Shown: positions 51,148 to 60,315, counted from the stretch's first letter. The stretch: DNA of 64,000 nucleotides from Pseudomonas koreensis (GCF_012986595.1 NZ_JAAQYM010000005.1:248001-312000); one strand, 5' to 3'. A program made the numbers and translations. Notes: generated by a model not told the origin, from the letters alone.

Positions 51148-51525
51148 CTAGAGCATCAGCTTGACGATCGACTCGTCGGGATCGCGGGTTTTTCCCGCAG
51201 CTTTGAGCTCGGCCAGATAATCGGCCCAGAGTGCGTCATGACGTCGCCCCAGCTCGTAGAGGTATTCCCAGGTGAACAGGCCGCTGTCGTGACCGTCGTC
51301 GAAGGTCAGTTTCAGTGCGTAGTGACCGGCCGGTTCCAGGCCGCTGAGGCCGACATTGAGTTTGCCGAATTGCAGGATCGGTTTGCCGTGGCCCTGGACC
51401 TCGGCGGAGGGGGAATGCACGCGCAGAAACTCGGCGGGCAAGGTGTATTCCTCGCCGGACGCGTAGGTGAGCGTCAGGGTTTTCGAAGCTTTGTGCAGTT
51501 TGATGTCGGTGGGAATATTGGTCAT
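51148..51525 (-). CDS. DUF971 family protein
   Basis: 125-residue small protein with a beta-rich DUF971 domain (GBBH-like). Typical blocks are LTLTYASGEEYTLPAEFLRVHSPSAEVQGH and GHYALKLTFDDGHDSGLFTWEYLYELG. Similar domains occur in gamma-butyrobetaine hydroxylase N-termini and iron-sulfur cluster factors, but no function is firm here. It lies downstream of hslU on the same strand, separated by a family A repeat; this hslVU-DUF971-pha order is common in Pseudomonas. Confidence 0.88.
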   Translation of the reverse strand: MTNIPTDIKLHKASKTLTLTYASGEEYTLPAEFLRVHSPSAEVQGHGKPILQFGKLNVGLSGLEPAGHYALKLTFDDGHDSGLFTWEYLYELGRRHDALWADYLAELKAAGKTRDPDESIVKLML

Positions 51526-51553
51526 TGCAGGTCATCCGACTAGATGGAACACC

Positions 51554-51630
51554 CTGTAGGAGCTGCCGCAGGCTGCGATCTTTTTATAAATCAAAATCAA
51601 AAGATCGCAGCCTGCGGCAGCTCCTACAGA
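51554..51630. repeat. REP-like paired palindrome, family A
   Basis: Inverted family A units between the hslU stop and the DUF971 start. The two arms match almost perfectly over about 27 bases. Confidence 0.92.
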
Positions 51631-51639
51631 GAAGGTGAC

Positions 51640-52977
51640 CTACAGGATATAACGGGACAGGTCTTCGTTCTGCGCCAATTCGCCCAGGTGGCTGTTGACG
51701 TACTCGGCGTCGATCAGGATCGGCTTGTCGTCATGCGCGCTGGCCAGGTCGCCGGCACTGAACGACACCTCTTCCAGCAGACGCTCAAGCAGCGTGTGCA
51801 GGCGACGGGCACCGATGTTCTCGGTCTTCTCGTTGACCTGCCAGGCGATTTCCGCCAGACGCTTGATGCCTTCCGGCTGGAACTGGATGTTCAGGCCTTC
51901 GGTCTTCAGCAGCGCACAGTATTGCTCGGTGAGCGACGCGTGCGGCTCGCTGAGGATGCGTTCGAAGTCTTCCGGGCTCAGGGCCTTGAGTTCGACGCGG
52001 ATCGGCAGACGACCTTGCAGCTCAGGCACCAGATCGCTCGGCTTGCTCAGGTGGAACGCACCGGAGGCGATGAACAGGATGTGGTCGGTCTTGACCATGC
52101 CCAGCTTAGTGTTGACGGTGCAGCCTTCGATCAGCGGCAGCAGGTCGCGCTGGACGCCTTCACGGGACACATCGGCGCCGCCGACGTTGCCGCGCTTGGC
52201 GACCTTGTCGATTTCGTCGATGAACACGATGCCGTGCTGTTCAACGGCTTCCAGCGCTTTGGCTTTCAGCTCTTCTTCGTTGACCAGACGCCCGGCTTCT
52301 TCGTCGCGCACCAGTTTCAGCGCTTCCTTGACCTTGAGCTTGCGCGCCTTCTTCTTGCCCTTGCCCATGTTGGCGAACAGGTTCTGCAACTGGCTGGTCA
52401 TCTCTTCCATGCCAGGCGGCGTGGCGATCTCGATGCCGGACACTTCGGCGACTTCGATCTCGATTTCCTTGTCGTCCAGCTGACCTTCGCGCAGGCGCTT
52501 GCGGAACAGCTGGCGGGTGTTGGAATCGCTGCTGGGTGCTTCTTCGTTACTGAAGCCCATGCGCGCCGGTGGCAGCAGCGCGTCGAGGATGCGGTCCTCG
52601 GCGGCGTCTTCGGCACGGTGACGCACGCGGGTCATTTCCTGCTCGCGAAGCATCTTGATCGCAGCGTCGGCAAGATCACGGATGATCGATTCGACGTCAC
52701 GGCCAACGTAGCCGACTTCGGTGAACTTGGTCGCTTCGACCTTGATGAACGGCGCGTTGGCCAGTTTCGCCAGACGACGGGCGATCTCGGTTTTACCGAC
52801 ACCGGTCGGGCCGATCATCAGGATGTTCTTCGGGGTCACTTCAACACGCAGCTCTTCAGGCAGCTGCATGCGACGCCAGCGGTTGCGCAGGGCAATCGCG
52901 ACAGCGCGCTTGGCATCGTCCTGGCCGATGATGTGGCGGTTGAGTTCGTGGACGATTTCGCGGGGAGTCATGGACAT
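51640..52977 (-). CDS. hslU: ATP-dependent protease ATPase subunit HslU
   Basis: 445-residue AAA+ unfoldase that feeds substrates to the HslV peptidase. Walker A is GPTGVGKTEIARRL, Walker B is IVFIDEIDK, and the intermediate domain (about residues 110-240) with a charged insertion is present. The C-terminal end EDLSRYIL is the tail that inserts into HslV. Length is normal. It follows hslV after 55 bases; both are classic heat-shock genes in other bacteria. Confidence 0.97.
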   Translation of the reverse strand: MSMTPREIVHELNRHIIGQDDAKRAVAIALRNRWRRMQLPEELRVEVTPKNILMIGPTGVGKTEIARRLAKLANAPFIKVEATKFTEVGYVGRDVESIIRDLADAAIKMLREQEMTRVRHRAEDAAEDRILDALLPPARMGFSNEEAPSSDSNTRQLFRKRLREGQLDDKEIEIEVAEVSGIEIATPPGMEEMTSQLQNLFANMGKGKKKARKLKVKEALKLVRDEEAGRLVNEEELKAKALEAVEQHGIVFIDEIDKVAKRGNVGGADVSREGVQRDLLPLIEGCTVNTKLGMVKTDHILFIASGAFHLSKPSDLVPELQGRLPIRVELKALSPEDFERILSEPHASLTEQYCALLKTEGLNIQFQPEGIKRLAEIAWQVNEKTENIGARRLHTLLERLLEEVSFSAGDLASAHDDKPILIDAEYVNSHLGELAQNEDLSRYIL

Positions 52978-53032
52978 AATATTTGACGGTCCTCAAGCAG
53001 AAACAAGCCGTGGCACACGGGCCGCGTCAGGC

Positions 53033-53563
53033 TTATTCAGCGAGATCCTGCTCCTCAATGGTCTGAGTGTGGTTGGTGAATACACAGATGTCGCCGGCGA
53101 TACCGAGGGCGGTTTCGACGATCTCACGGGCCGACAGGTCGGTCTTTTTCAGCAGCGCGCTGGCTGCGGCTTGCGCGTAGGCGCCGCCGGAACCCATGGC
53201 AATCAGGCCGTCTTCGGGTTCAACCACGTCACCGTTGCCGGTGATGATCAGCGAGGCGTCCTTGTTGGCGACCGCGAGCATGGCTTCGAGGCGGCTCAGG
53301 GAACGGTCGGTACGCCATTCTTTGGCGAGTTCGACAGCGGCGCGGATCAGGTGGCCCTGGTGTTTCTCCAGCTGGCCTTCGAACCGTTCGAACAGGGTGA
53401 AGGCGTCGGCGGTAGCACCGGCGAAACCGGCGATGACCTGGCCGTGGTACAGGCGGCGAACTTTCTTCGCGTTGCCTTTCATCACGGTGTTGCCGAGAGA
53501 AACCTGGCCGTCGCCGCCCATGACGACTTTGCCGTGGCGGCGGACTGAAACGATGGTGGTCAA
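53033..53563 (-). CDS. hslV: ATP-dependent protease peptidase subunit HslV
   Basis: 176-residue proteasome-like threonine peptidase. I chose TTG 53563, which gives Met-Thr-Thr-Ile-Val-Ser-Val-Arg-Arg. Removal of the initiator exposes the catalytic N-terminal threonine, so this start is required by mechanism. GGAGA lies 9 bases upstream. The blocks GGDGQVSLGNTVMKGNAKKVR and GSGGAYAQAAA are diagnostic. The frame runs 16 codons further upstream, but that would bury the active site. It forms an operon with hslU. Confidence 0.96.
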   Translation of the reverse strand: MTTIVSVRRHGKVVMGGDGQVSLGNTVMKGNAKKVRRLYHGQVIAGFAGATADAFTLFERFEGQLEKHQGHLIRAAVELAKEWRTDRSLSRLEAMLAVANKDASLIITGNGDVVEPEDGLIAMGSGGAYAQAAASALLKKTDLSAREIVETALGIAGDICVFTNHTQTIEEQDLAE

Positions 53564-53686
53564 GGGAAGAGTCTCCACGCAGCGGGGCGAAAATGCCTTA
53601 TGCCCATTCATATGGGGGTGCTGGAGAGGATTTCAACCGTAGGGCAGGAGAGGGGACGAGCGGTGTCGCGGGAGGGTGAAAATCTC

Positions 53687-53835
53687 TGTGGCGAGGGAGC
53701 TTGTCGAATCGTCGCACCGTCCCGCTCGGCTGCGCAGCAGTCGCAAAACCTGCAATCCCGGACTGTCTGATGCACCGGATTTACAGGCTTTGGGGGTGCT
53801 TCGCACCCCATCGGGAGCAAGCTCCCTCGCCACAA
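53687..53835. repeat. REP-like paired palindrome, family C, interrupted copy
   Basis: Family C element upstream of hslV and downstream of the SPOR gene. Its left terminal unit is split: after GGCGAGGGAGCTTG comes an extra stretch of about 16 bases (53705-53720) before TCCCGCTCGG resumes. The right unit is intact. Confidence 0.85.
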
Positions 53836-53867
53836 AGTCCGCCGAACGATTTACGTTCGGCGTGAGG

Positions 53868-54575
53868 TCAGCGGCTCTGGCGTTGTTGTAACAACAGATT
53901 GCTGAAGCCGCTGCCCGCCAGTTGTTTCTGCGCGGTGGTCAGTTGTTCGCGGTTGCTGAACGGGCCGACCAATACGCGGTACCAGGTTTCGTCCTTCACC
54001 GTGCCCGACTCAACTGCAACGGCCTGGCCGAGCAGAATGATCTGCGCCCGCACCTTGTCGGCATCCGCCTCTTTGCGGAACGAACCGGCCTGGAGGAAGA
54101 ACTTGGTCACCGGCGCCGCTTTCGCCACCGGCGGCGCGGGTGGCGGGGTAATGCCCGACAGCGCAGCCTGAGCCCGAGCCGTGTCGATCTTCGCGGCTTC
54201 CGCCGGGGTCACCGGCGTGGTCGGCACTTGCGGCGTCGGCAGGGTTTTCTCCGGCACGGCGTCCGGCGGCACGATCACTTCCGATTCCGGCAGCAGGGTG
54301 TAGAAGTCGTACTTCGGCTTCACCGGTTGCGTCGGGCTCGGCGGCGTCTTGTTGGCCTCGGCGATCTTCGACGCTTTCTGCTGCTGCGCCTGCTCGACTT
54401 TCTCACGCTTGACCGTGTCGCTGCCCTTGCCCGGCTCCAGTTTCATCAGGAACACGATGAACGCACCGACCGTCAGGCCGATGGCCATCCACAACCAACC
54501 CGGGATCGGTTGCTTTGCAGGAGCTTGGTAACGGCTGGCGCCACGCTTGGGTGCAGGTTTTTTCTTGGCAGCCAA
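53868..54575 (-). CDS. SPOR-domain membrane protein (FtsN-like)
   Basis: 235-residue bitopic protein. A short basic cytoplasmic N-terminus (KKKPAPKRGASRYQAP) precedes one membrane helix (about residues 27-43), then a Pro/Thr-rich linker and a C-terminal SPOR domain (about residues 155-230, FFLQAGSFRKEADADKVRAQIILLG and later WYRVLVGPFSNREQ) that binds denuded septal peptidoglycan. It starts with TTG two bases after the argS stop codon, so it is probably translated from the argS message. FtsN-like by layout; a direct FtsN role is not proven. Confidence 0.9.
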   Translation of the reverse strand: MAAKKKPAPKRGASRYQAPAKQPIPGWLWMAIGLTVGAFIVFLMKLEPGKGSDTVKREKVEQAQQQKASKIAEANKTPPSPTQPVKPKYDFYTLLPESEVIVPPDAVPEKTLPTPQVPTTPVTPAEAAKIDTARAQAALSGITPPPAPPVAKAAPVTKFFLQAGSFRKEADADKVRAQIILLGQAVAVESGTVKDETWYRVLVGPFSNREQLTTAQKQLAGSGFSNLLLQQRQSR

Positions 54576-54576
54576 C

Positions 54577-56313
54577 TTACATGCGCTCCAGAGTTTCCAG
54601 GCCCAACAGTTCCAGGCCTTGCTTGAGAGTACGGCCGGTCAGCGCGGCCAGACGCAGACGGCTCTGCATCTGGGCCGGCGTTTCGGCGGCGAGGATCGGG
54701 CAGTTCTCGTAGAAGCTGGAGAACAGACCGGCGACGTCATACAGGTAGGTGCAGAGGATGTGCGGGGTGCCTTTTTCCGCGACGTTGTTCAGCACTTCGC
54801 CGAACTGCGCCAGCTTCGCCGCCAGCTCTTGCTCGTGCGCGGCTTCGAGGACGATCTGGCCGTCGACTTCGCTGAAATCCTTGCCCAGTTTGCGGAACAC
54901 ACCGGCGACACGGGTGTAGGCGTACAGCAGGTACGGCGCGGTGTTGCCTTCGAAGTTGAGCATCAGGTCGAAGTTGAAGCTGTAGTCGCTGGTGCGGTGC
55001 TTGGACAGATCGGCGTATTTCACCGCACCGATACCGACGACCTTGGCGATGTTGCGCAGTTCGTCTTCGGCAAGCGTCGGGTTCTTCTCTTTCACCAGGT
55101 TGTAGGCACGCTCCTGCGCTTCGGTCAGCAGGTCGATCAGCTTCACGGTGCCGCCGTCACGGGTCTTGAACGGACGGCCATCGGCGCCGTTCATGGTGCC
55201 GAAGCCCATGTGTTCCATCTCCATCGGATGGGTCACGAAGCCGGCCTTGCGCGCCACGGCGAACACTTGCTGGAAGTGCAGGGCCTGACGCTGGTCGACG
55301 AAGTACAGTGCGCGATCGGCCTTGAGCTTGCCGCTGCGGTAGCGCACGGCCGCCAGGTCGGTTGTGGCGTAGAGGTAGCCGCCGTCAGCCTTGACGATGA
55401 TCACCGGCAGCGGGTCGCCGTCGGCGTTCTTGAATTCGTCGAGGAACACGCACTGAGCACCGTTGCTTTCGACCAGCATGCCGGCGGCTTTAAGGTCGTT
55501 GACCACGTTGATCAGGTCGTCGTTGTAGGCACTTTCGCCCATCACGTCGGCCATGGTCAGTTTGACGTTGAGCAGTTCGTAGATCTTCTGGCAGTGCGAC
55601 AGCGAGATGTCCTTGAACCTGGTCCACAGCGCCAGGCATTCGGCATCGCCGGCCTGCAGCTTGACCACCAGGCCACGGGCGCGGTCGGCGAACTCTTCGG
55701 ACTCGTCGAAACGCTGCTTGGCGGCGCGGTAGAAGTTTTCCAGATCGGACAGCTCGTCGCTGGTGATCGGGTTTTCCTGCAGATACGCCATCAACATGCC
55801 GAACTGGGTGCCCCAGTCGCCGACGTGGTTCTGGCGGATCACTTCGTCGCCGAGGAATTCCAGCACGCGGGCCACGCCGTCGCCGATGATGGTCGAACGC
55901 AAGTGACCAACGTGCATCTCTTTGGCCAGGTTCGGCGCCGACAGGTCAACCACGGTGCGCTGCGCCGGGCCGGCCTTTCGCACGCCTACATGTGCATCGG
56001 CCAGTGCGGCGTCGAGGCGCGAGGCCAGGGCCTGGGTGTTCTGGAAGAAGTTGATGAAGCCTGGACCGGCGATTTCGGCCTTGGTGACGTTTTCGTCGGC
56101 CGGCAGCGCGGCGATGATTTTTTCCGCCAGATCGCGCGGCTTCATGCTCGCCGGCTTGGCCAGCATCATGGCGATGTTGCTGGCGAAGTCGCCGTGGGTC
56201 TTGTCACGGGCGTTCTCCACCTGAATCGCCGGCGACAGGCCTTCAGGCAACACACCTTCGTTGACGAGTTGGGTGAGGGCTTGTTGGATCAGCTGGCGAA
56301 TGGTGTCTTTCAT
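54577..56313 (-). CDS. argS: Arginyl-tRNA synthetase
   Basis: 578-residue class I synthetase. The HIGH-type motif is HVGHLRS in SAPNLAKEMHVGHLRSTIIGDG. The usual KMSK loop is replaced by GRPFKTRDGGTVKL, as is normal for many ArgRS proteins. The N-terminal additional domain (about residues 1-90) and the C-terminal anticodon-binding DALR domain are present. ATG 56313 gives the family start MKDTIRQLI; the frame continues 134 codons further upstream through a repeat and into priA antisense, which is not coding. The SPOR gene follows directly. Confidence 0.97.
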   Translation of the reverse strand: MKDTIRQLIQQALTQLVNEGVLPEGLSPAIQVENARDKTHGDFASNIAMMLAKPASMKPRDLAEKIIAALPADENVTKAEIAGPGFINFFQNTQALASRLDAALADAHVGVRKAGPAQRTVVDLSAPNLAKEMHVGHLRSTIIGDGVARVLEFLGDEVIRQNHVGDWGTQFGMLMAYLQENPITSDELSDLENFYRAAKQRFDESEEFADRARGLVVKLQAGDAECLALWTRFKDISLSHCQKIYELLNVKLTMADVMGESAYNDDLINVVNDLKAAGMLVESNGAQCVFLDEFKNADGDPLPVIIVKADGGYLYATTDLAAVRYRSGKLKADRALYFVDQRQALHFQQVFAVARKAGFVTHPMEMEHMGFGTMNGADGRPFKTRDGGTVKLIDLLTEAQERAYNLVKEKNPTLAEDELRNIAKVVGIGAVKYADLSKHRTSDYSFNFDLMLNFEGNTAPYLLYAYTRVAGVFRKLGKDFSEVDGQIVLEAAHEQELAAKLAQFGEVLNNVAEKGTPHILCTYLYDVAGLFSSFYENCPILAAETPAQMQSRLRLAALTGRTLKQGLELLGLETLERM

Positions 56314-56443
56314 GGTCTTCTCTTTCGACCGCAAGCGCGGCGGCGCATCGATGCGCGGGTGGAAAAACTGGGCATTATCCGTTGCGAAGACGGGCTTGCC
56401 AACCTTAGCAGGCAGCTTATGGATATGTGGCGACAAATTACCC

Positions 56444-56568
56444 TGTGGCGAGGGAGCTTGCTCCCGCTCGGCTGCGCAGCAGTCGTAAAACCGGCTGACT
56501 CGGTTTGTCTGGCATTGCGGTTTTGGGGCCGCTTCGCGCCCCAGCGGGAGCAAGCTCCCTCGCCACAG
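56444..56568. repeat. REP-like paired palindrome, family C
   Basis: Family C terminal units around a core of about 85 bases with an inner short palindrome, between the priA stop and the argS start (same strand). Confidence 0.92.
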
Positions 56569-56575
56569 GTCAGCG

Positions 56576-58795
56576 TCAATACAAATCGACGGGGTCGACA
56601 TCCAGCGACCAGCGCACCGCCCGTCCGCTCGGCATCTGCTCCAGTTCCAGCAGCCAACTGGCGAGCAACCGATGCAGCGGTGCCCGCGCCGCCGCCTGCA
56701 CCAACAGCTGCGCACGATAGCGTCCCGCGCGGCGTTCCATGGGCGCCGGCACCGGCCCGAGCAATTCGATACCGTTCAGATGCTGCTCGGCGAGCAGGCG
56801 CTCGGCCGCGCTGCACGCTTCATCGAGAAAGCCTTCAGCCTGTCCCGGCTTGTGCGCTTCGGCGCGCAACAAGGCCAGGTGTGAAAACGGTGGCAATCCC
56901 GCCGCGCGGCGCTCACTTAAGGCCTGTTCGGCAAAGGCGAAGTAACCCTGCTCGGTCAACTGCACCAATAAAGGATGGTCGGCCAGGTGCGTCTGGATGA
57001 TCACCTTGCCCGGCTCTTCAGCCCGCCCGGCGCGCCCGGCCACCTGCACAATCAATTGCGCCATGCGCTCGCTGGCGCGGAAGTCGCCGGAGAACAGTCC
57101 GCCGTCGGCATCCAGAATCGACACCAGCGTGACCCGGGGGAAATGGTGCCCCTTGGCCAACATCTGGGTGCCGACCAGAATGCACGGCTGGCCTTTCTGA
57201 ATCGTCGCGAACAACTGATTCATCGCGTCCTTGCGCGAGGTGCTGTCGCGGTCGACGCGCAGCACCGGGTAGTCCGGGAACAGAATCGCCAGCCGTTCCT
57301 CGGCACGTTCGGTGCCGGCGCCCACCGGGCGCAGATCGACCTTGTTGCACTTGGGGCACTGACGCGGCGTGCGTTCGACGTTGCCGCAGTGGTGGCAGCG
57401 CAGCTCGCCGTAGCGCTGGTGCACGGTCATCCGCGCATCGCAGCGCGAGCACTCGGACATCCAGCCGCAATCGTGGCACAGCAAGGTCGGCGCAAAGCCG
57501 CGCCGGTTGAGGAACACCAGCACCTGCTGGCCGGCGGCGAGGGTCTGGCCGATGGCTTGTTGCATCGGCCCGGAAATGCCGCTGTCCAGCGGACGGCTTT
57601 TCACATCCAGGCGCAGGAAGCGGGGTTGTTTGGCGCCGCCGGCTCGCTCGTTGAGACGCAGCAGGCCATAGCGGCCGGTGTAAGCGTTGTGCAGGCTTTC
57701 CAGCGAAGGCGTGGCGGAGCCGAGGACAATCGGGATGTTTTCCTGGCGCGCACGCACCAGCGCCAGATCGCGGGCGTGGTAGCGCAGGCCTTCCTGCTGT
57801 TTATAAGAGCCGTCGTGCTCTTCGTCGATGATGATCAGCCCCGGGTTCTTCATCGGCGTGAACAGCGCCGAGCGGGTGCCGATAATAATGTCGGCCTCGC
57901 CATCGCGGGCAGCGAGCCAGGCGTCGAGGCGCTCGCGGTCGTTGACCGCCGAATGCAGCAGGGCGATGCGCGCATTGAAGCGCTGCTCGAAACGCGCCAG
58001 GGTCTGCGGGCCGAGGTTGATCTCCGGGATCAGCACCAAGGCCTGTTTGCCGGCTTCGAGGGTTTCGCGGATCAGTTGCAAATAGACTTCGGTCTTGCCG
58101 CTGCCGGTGACGCCCGCCAGGAGAAACGCGTGATAACTGTCGAACCCGGCGCGGATCGCCTCGTAAGCGGCGCGTTGTTCACCATTCAGCGGCAGTTCCG
58201 GTTGCGCCAACCAGTGTTCATGGCGCACCCCGGGGGCATGGCGCCGGATTTCCACCTGAACCAGATGCTTGGCCAGCAGCAGGTCGAGGCTGTCCTTGCT
58301 CAACATCAGTTTGCTCAGCAACTGATGGGCGACGCCGTGTGGATGTTGGGCGAGCGTTGTCAGTGCTTCACGCTGGCGCGGTGCGCGGGCGATGCGCGGA
58401 TCATCGACACTGGCGCCGGGCACAACCGACCAGAAGCGTTCCTGGCGGGCCTCGGCCAGTTCGCCCTGGCGCAGCAGCACTGGCAGCGCCCAACTCAAGG
58501 TGTCGCCGAGGCTGTGCTGGTAATACTGCGATGTCCACAGGCACAGCTTGAACAGCGCTGGCGGCAGCGGCGGCTCGGCATCGAGCAGGGCCAGCGCCGG
58601 TTTGAGTTTTTCCAGCGGGACTTCGCTGGTGTCGGTTATCTCGACCAGAATCCCGATCATCTCCCGCCGACCGAACGGCACCCGCAGGCGCATGCCCGGC
58701 TGCAATTGCTCACGCAGCACACCGGCCGGCGCCCGATAGTCGAACAGGCGGCGCAGGGGCGAAGGCAGGGCGAGGCGCAGAATGGCGTCGGGCAC
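56576..58795 (-). CDS. priA: Primosomal replication helicase PriA
   Basis: 739-residue 3'-5' helicase that restarts stalled replication forks. The N-terminal DNA-binding part (MPDAILRLALPSPLRRLFDYRAP) is followed by Walker A GVTGSGKTEVY, Walker B DEEH in LIIIDEEHDGSYKQQEGLRYHARDLA and helicase motifs. The inserted zinc-binding region carries eight cysteines (CHDCGWMSECSRC and CHHCG, CPKC). Length is normal. It is a stand-alone gene on the minus strand. Confidence 0.97.
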   Translation of the reverse strand: MPDAILRLALPSPLRRLFDYRAPAGVLREQLQPGMRLRVPFGRREMIGILVEITDTSEVPLEKLKPALALLDAEPPLPPALFKLCLWTSQYYQHSLGDTLSWALPVLLRQGELAEARQERFWSVVPGASVDDPRIARAPRQREALTTLAQHPHGVAHQLLSKLMLSKDSLDLLLAKHLVQVEIRRHAPGVRHEHWLAQPELPLNGEQRAAYEAIRAGFDSYHAFLLAGVTGSGKTEVYLQLIRETLEAGKQALVLIPEINLGPQTLARFEQRFNARIALLHSAVNDRERLDAWLAARDGEADIIIGTRSALFTPMKNPGLIIIDEEHDGSYKQQEGLRYHARDLALVRARQENIPIVLGSATPSLESLHNAYTGRYGLLRLNERAGGAKQPRFLRLDVKSRPLDSGISGPMQQAIGQTLAAGQQVLVFLNRRGFAPTLLCHDCGWMSECSRCDARMTVHQRYGELRCHHCGNVERTPRQCPKCNKVDLRPVGAGTERAEERLAILFPDYPVLRVDRDSTSRKDAMNQLFATIQKGQPCILVGTQMLAKGHHFPRVTLVSILDADGGLFSGDFRASERMAQLIVQVAGRAGRAEEPGKVIIQTHLADHPLLVQLTEQGYFAFAEQALSERRAAGLPPFSHLALLRAEAHKPGQAEGFLDEACSAAERLLAEQHLNGIELLGPVPAPMERRAGRYRAQLLVQAAARAPLHRLLASWLLELEQMPSGRAVRWSLDVDPVDLY

Positions 58796-58843
58796 GCGGG
58801 GGGATCTCGATCAGCGGACGATAAAAGGGACTAGGCACATAAC

Positions 58844-58937
58844 CTTGCAGGAGTGAGTCTGCTCGCGATAGCGGTCTGTCATTCGACATTTTTATCGTCT
58901 GATACACCGCTATCGCGAGCAGGCTCACTCCTACAGG
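58844..58937. repeat. REP-like paired palindrome, divergent family B
   Basis: Inverted units containing GAGTGAGTCTGCTCGCGATAGCGG and its inverse, related to family B but with a changed outer part. It lies in the 291-base divergent gap between priA and rpmE (58796-59086). Confidence 0.85.
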
Positions 58938-58988
58938 GGATCACGTATTGGGCCGGGAGCCTAGCAGACGGTCGGTCTCGGTGACAGC

Positions 58989-59016
58989 TTGCGTGATTGA
59001 AAAGGTCTGGTAGAAT
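58989..59016 (+). promoter_or_regulatory. Sigma-70-like promoter of rpmE
   Basis: TTGCGT and TAGAAT are separated by 16 bases, giving a leader of about 65 bases before rpmE. The -10 has five of six consensus bases and the -35 four of six. Confidence 0.55.
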
Positions 59017-59086
59017 CCGCGGCCTAATTACGTGCGGTATTCAACAATAGTGTTGGGTGGCGGCACGCTAGCCTGAGGAATACACC

Positions 59087-59308
59087 ATGAAAGCCGATAT
59101 CCACCCGAATTACCCAGAAATCGCTGTTACCTGCTCGTGCGGTAACAAGTTCGAAACTCGTTCGACCTTCGGCAAAGCCCTGGCGATCGACGTTTGCAAC
59201 GAATGCCACCCGTTCTACACCGGTAAGCAGAAAACTCTGGACACCGGCGGCCGCGTGCAGAAGTTCGCAGACCGTTTCGCTACTTTCGGCGTTGGCAAAA
59301 AAGCCTGA
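59087..59308 (+). CDS. rpmE: 50S ribosomal protein L31
   Basis: 73-residue ribosomal protein L31 of the zinc-binding (C+) type. Cysteines 16, 18, 37 and 40 (CSCGN ... CNECHPFYTG) form the zinc site. The GAGGA ribosome-binding site is 8 bases upstream of ATG 59087. A strong terminator lies 45 bases after the stop, inside the start region of the nuclease gene. Confidence 0.98.
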   Translation: MKADIHPNYPEIAVTCSCGNKFETRSTFGKALAIDVCNECHPFYTGKQKTLDTGGRVQKFADRFATFGVGKKA

Positions 59309-59349
59309 GGCTGATCATTTTGGAAGGTCGTTTCGACTTCTCCAGACTG

Positions 59350-60132
59350 ATGAAAAAGGCGTCCCTTGCGGGCGCCTTTTTTGTGTCCGCGATTTGGCTG
59401 TCCGGCGCGCAAGCCTTTTGCTCGGCGCCTGCGGGACTGACCAGTGTCGCCGTGCAGCGCGTGGTCGATGGCGACACGCTGCGCCTGAGCGATGGTCGCA
59501 GCGTACGAATGATCGGCCTCAACACGCCTGAACTGGGTAAGCAGGGCCGCAGCGACGAACCTTTTGCGTTGGCGGCACGCAAACGCCTGCAAGTGTTGGT
59601 CGATGCCAGCGGCGGACGCGTCGGGTTGCTGCCCGGCAAGCAAGCCAAAGACCATTACGGGCGTACGCTCGCGCATCTTTACAGCGCCGGCGGCGCCAAT
59701 CTCGAGGCGCAAATGCTCGCCGATGGCCTCGGTTTCCAGGTCGCGGTTGCGCCGAATGTCGATCTTGTCGCCTGCCAGCAAGCCGCCGAACGCAGTGCGC
59801 GCAAGGCCGGGCGGGGCCTCTGGCGGCAGTCACCTGTACTGAAAGCGGAGCAGATCCAGCGTTCGGGTTTTGCCGTGATCAGTGGGCGTGTGAGCAAGGT
59901 TCAACGCAATCGTGGCGGAATCTGGATCGAGTTGCAGGATGCGCTTGTATTGCGCGTTGCACCCAATCTGGTTGGACAATTCGACAATGCCGGTTTAGCA
60001 GCGCTGAAAGGCAAGCGAATCGAGGCTCGCGGCTGGATCGTCGATCGTTCGCGGCGCGGTGGGCTGCAATCCGGCCAGTCGCGTTGGCTGCTGCCGCTGA
60101 CGGATCCTTCAATGTTGCAAGCGCTGCCCTGA
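59350..60132 (+). CDS. Secreted thermonuclease-like protein (SNase domain)
   Basis: 260-residue predicted exported nuclease. After a signal-like N-terminus (about residues 1-22, GAFFVSAIWLSGAQA) comes the SNase fold with RVVDGDTLRLSDGRSVRMIGLNTPELG and DHYGRTLAHLY, carrying the conserved acidic and arginine residues. A C-terminal beta-rich part follows (about residue 165 onward). ATG 59350 gives a normal signal peptide; TTG 59320, with GAGG upstream, would add ten residues. Its first codons overlap the rpmE terminator hairpin, so expression from the rpmE promoter would require readthrough. Confidence 0.85.
   Translation: MKKASLAGAFFVSAIWLSGAQAFCSAPAGLTSVAVQRVVDGDTLRLSDGRSVRMIGLNTPELGKQGRSDEPFALAARKRLQVLVDASGGRVGLLPGKQAKDHYGRTLAHLYSAGGANLEAQMLADGLGFQVAVAPNVDLVACQQAAERSARKAGRGLWRQSPVLKAEQIQRSGFAVISGRVSKVQRNRGGIWIELQDALVLRVAPNLVGQFDNAGLAALKGKRIEARGWIVDRSRRGGLQSGQSRWLLPLTDPSMLQALP
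59353..59382 (+). terminator. Rho-independent terminator of rpmE within the nuclease ORF
   Basis: AAAAAGGC pairs with GCCTTTTT, and an inner CCC/GGG stem closes a TTGC loop with one bulge, followed by T6. It coincides exactly with codons 2-11 of the nuclease gene when ATG 59350 is used. Confidence 0.85.
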
Positions 60133-60315
60133 ATAAAAATTGTAGACATTTTTTCTACTGATTGTGAACAGTCCAGCCCTTGTGCGCCGTGGCTCTTGGC
60201 CCAAAGTCGTAGGGCAGGGCGCTTGACAGCGGTGACCGCTCAGTCTTGTGGGGACTTTGCGAGGCGCGTATCCTCGCTGACCAGTCTGTCCAACAGTAAA
60301 AAGCGGAATGCCAAA

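Noticed and set aside
54547..57000. Open frame of 817 codons on the plus strand opposite argS and priA
   Set aside because: Antisense to two conserved genes and passes through a family C repeat; no recognisable domain.
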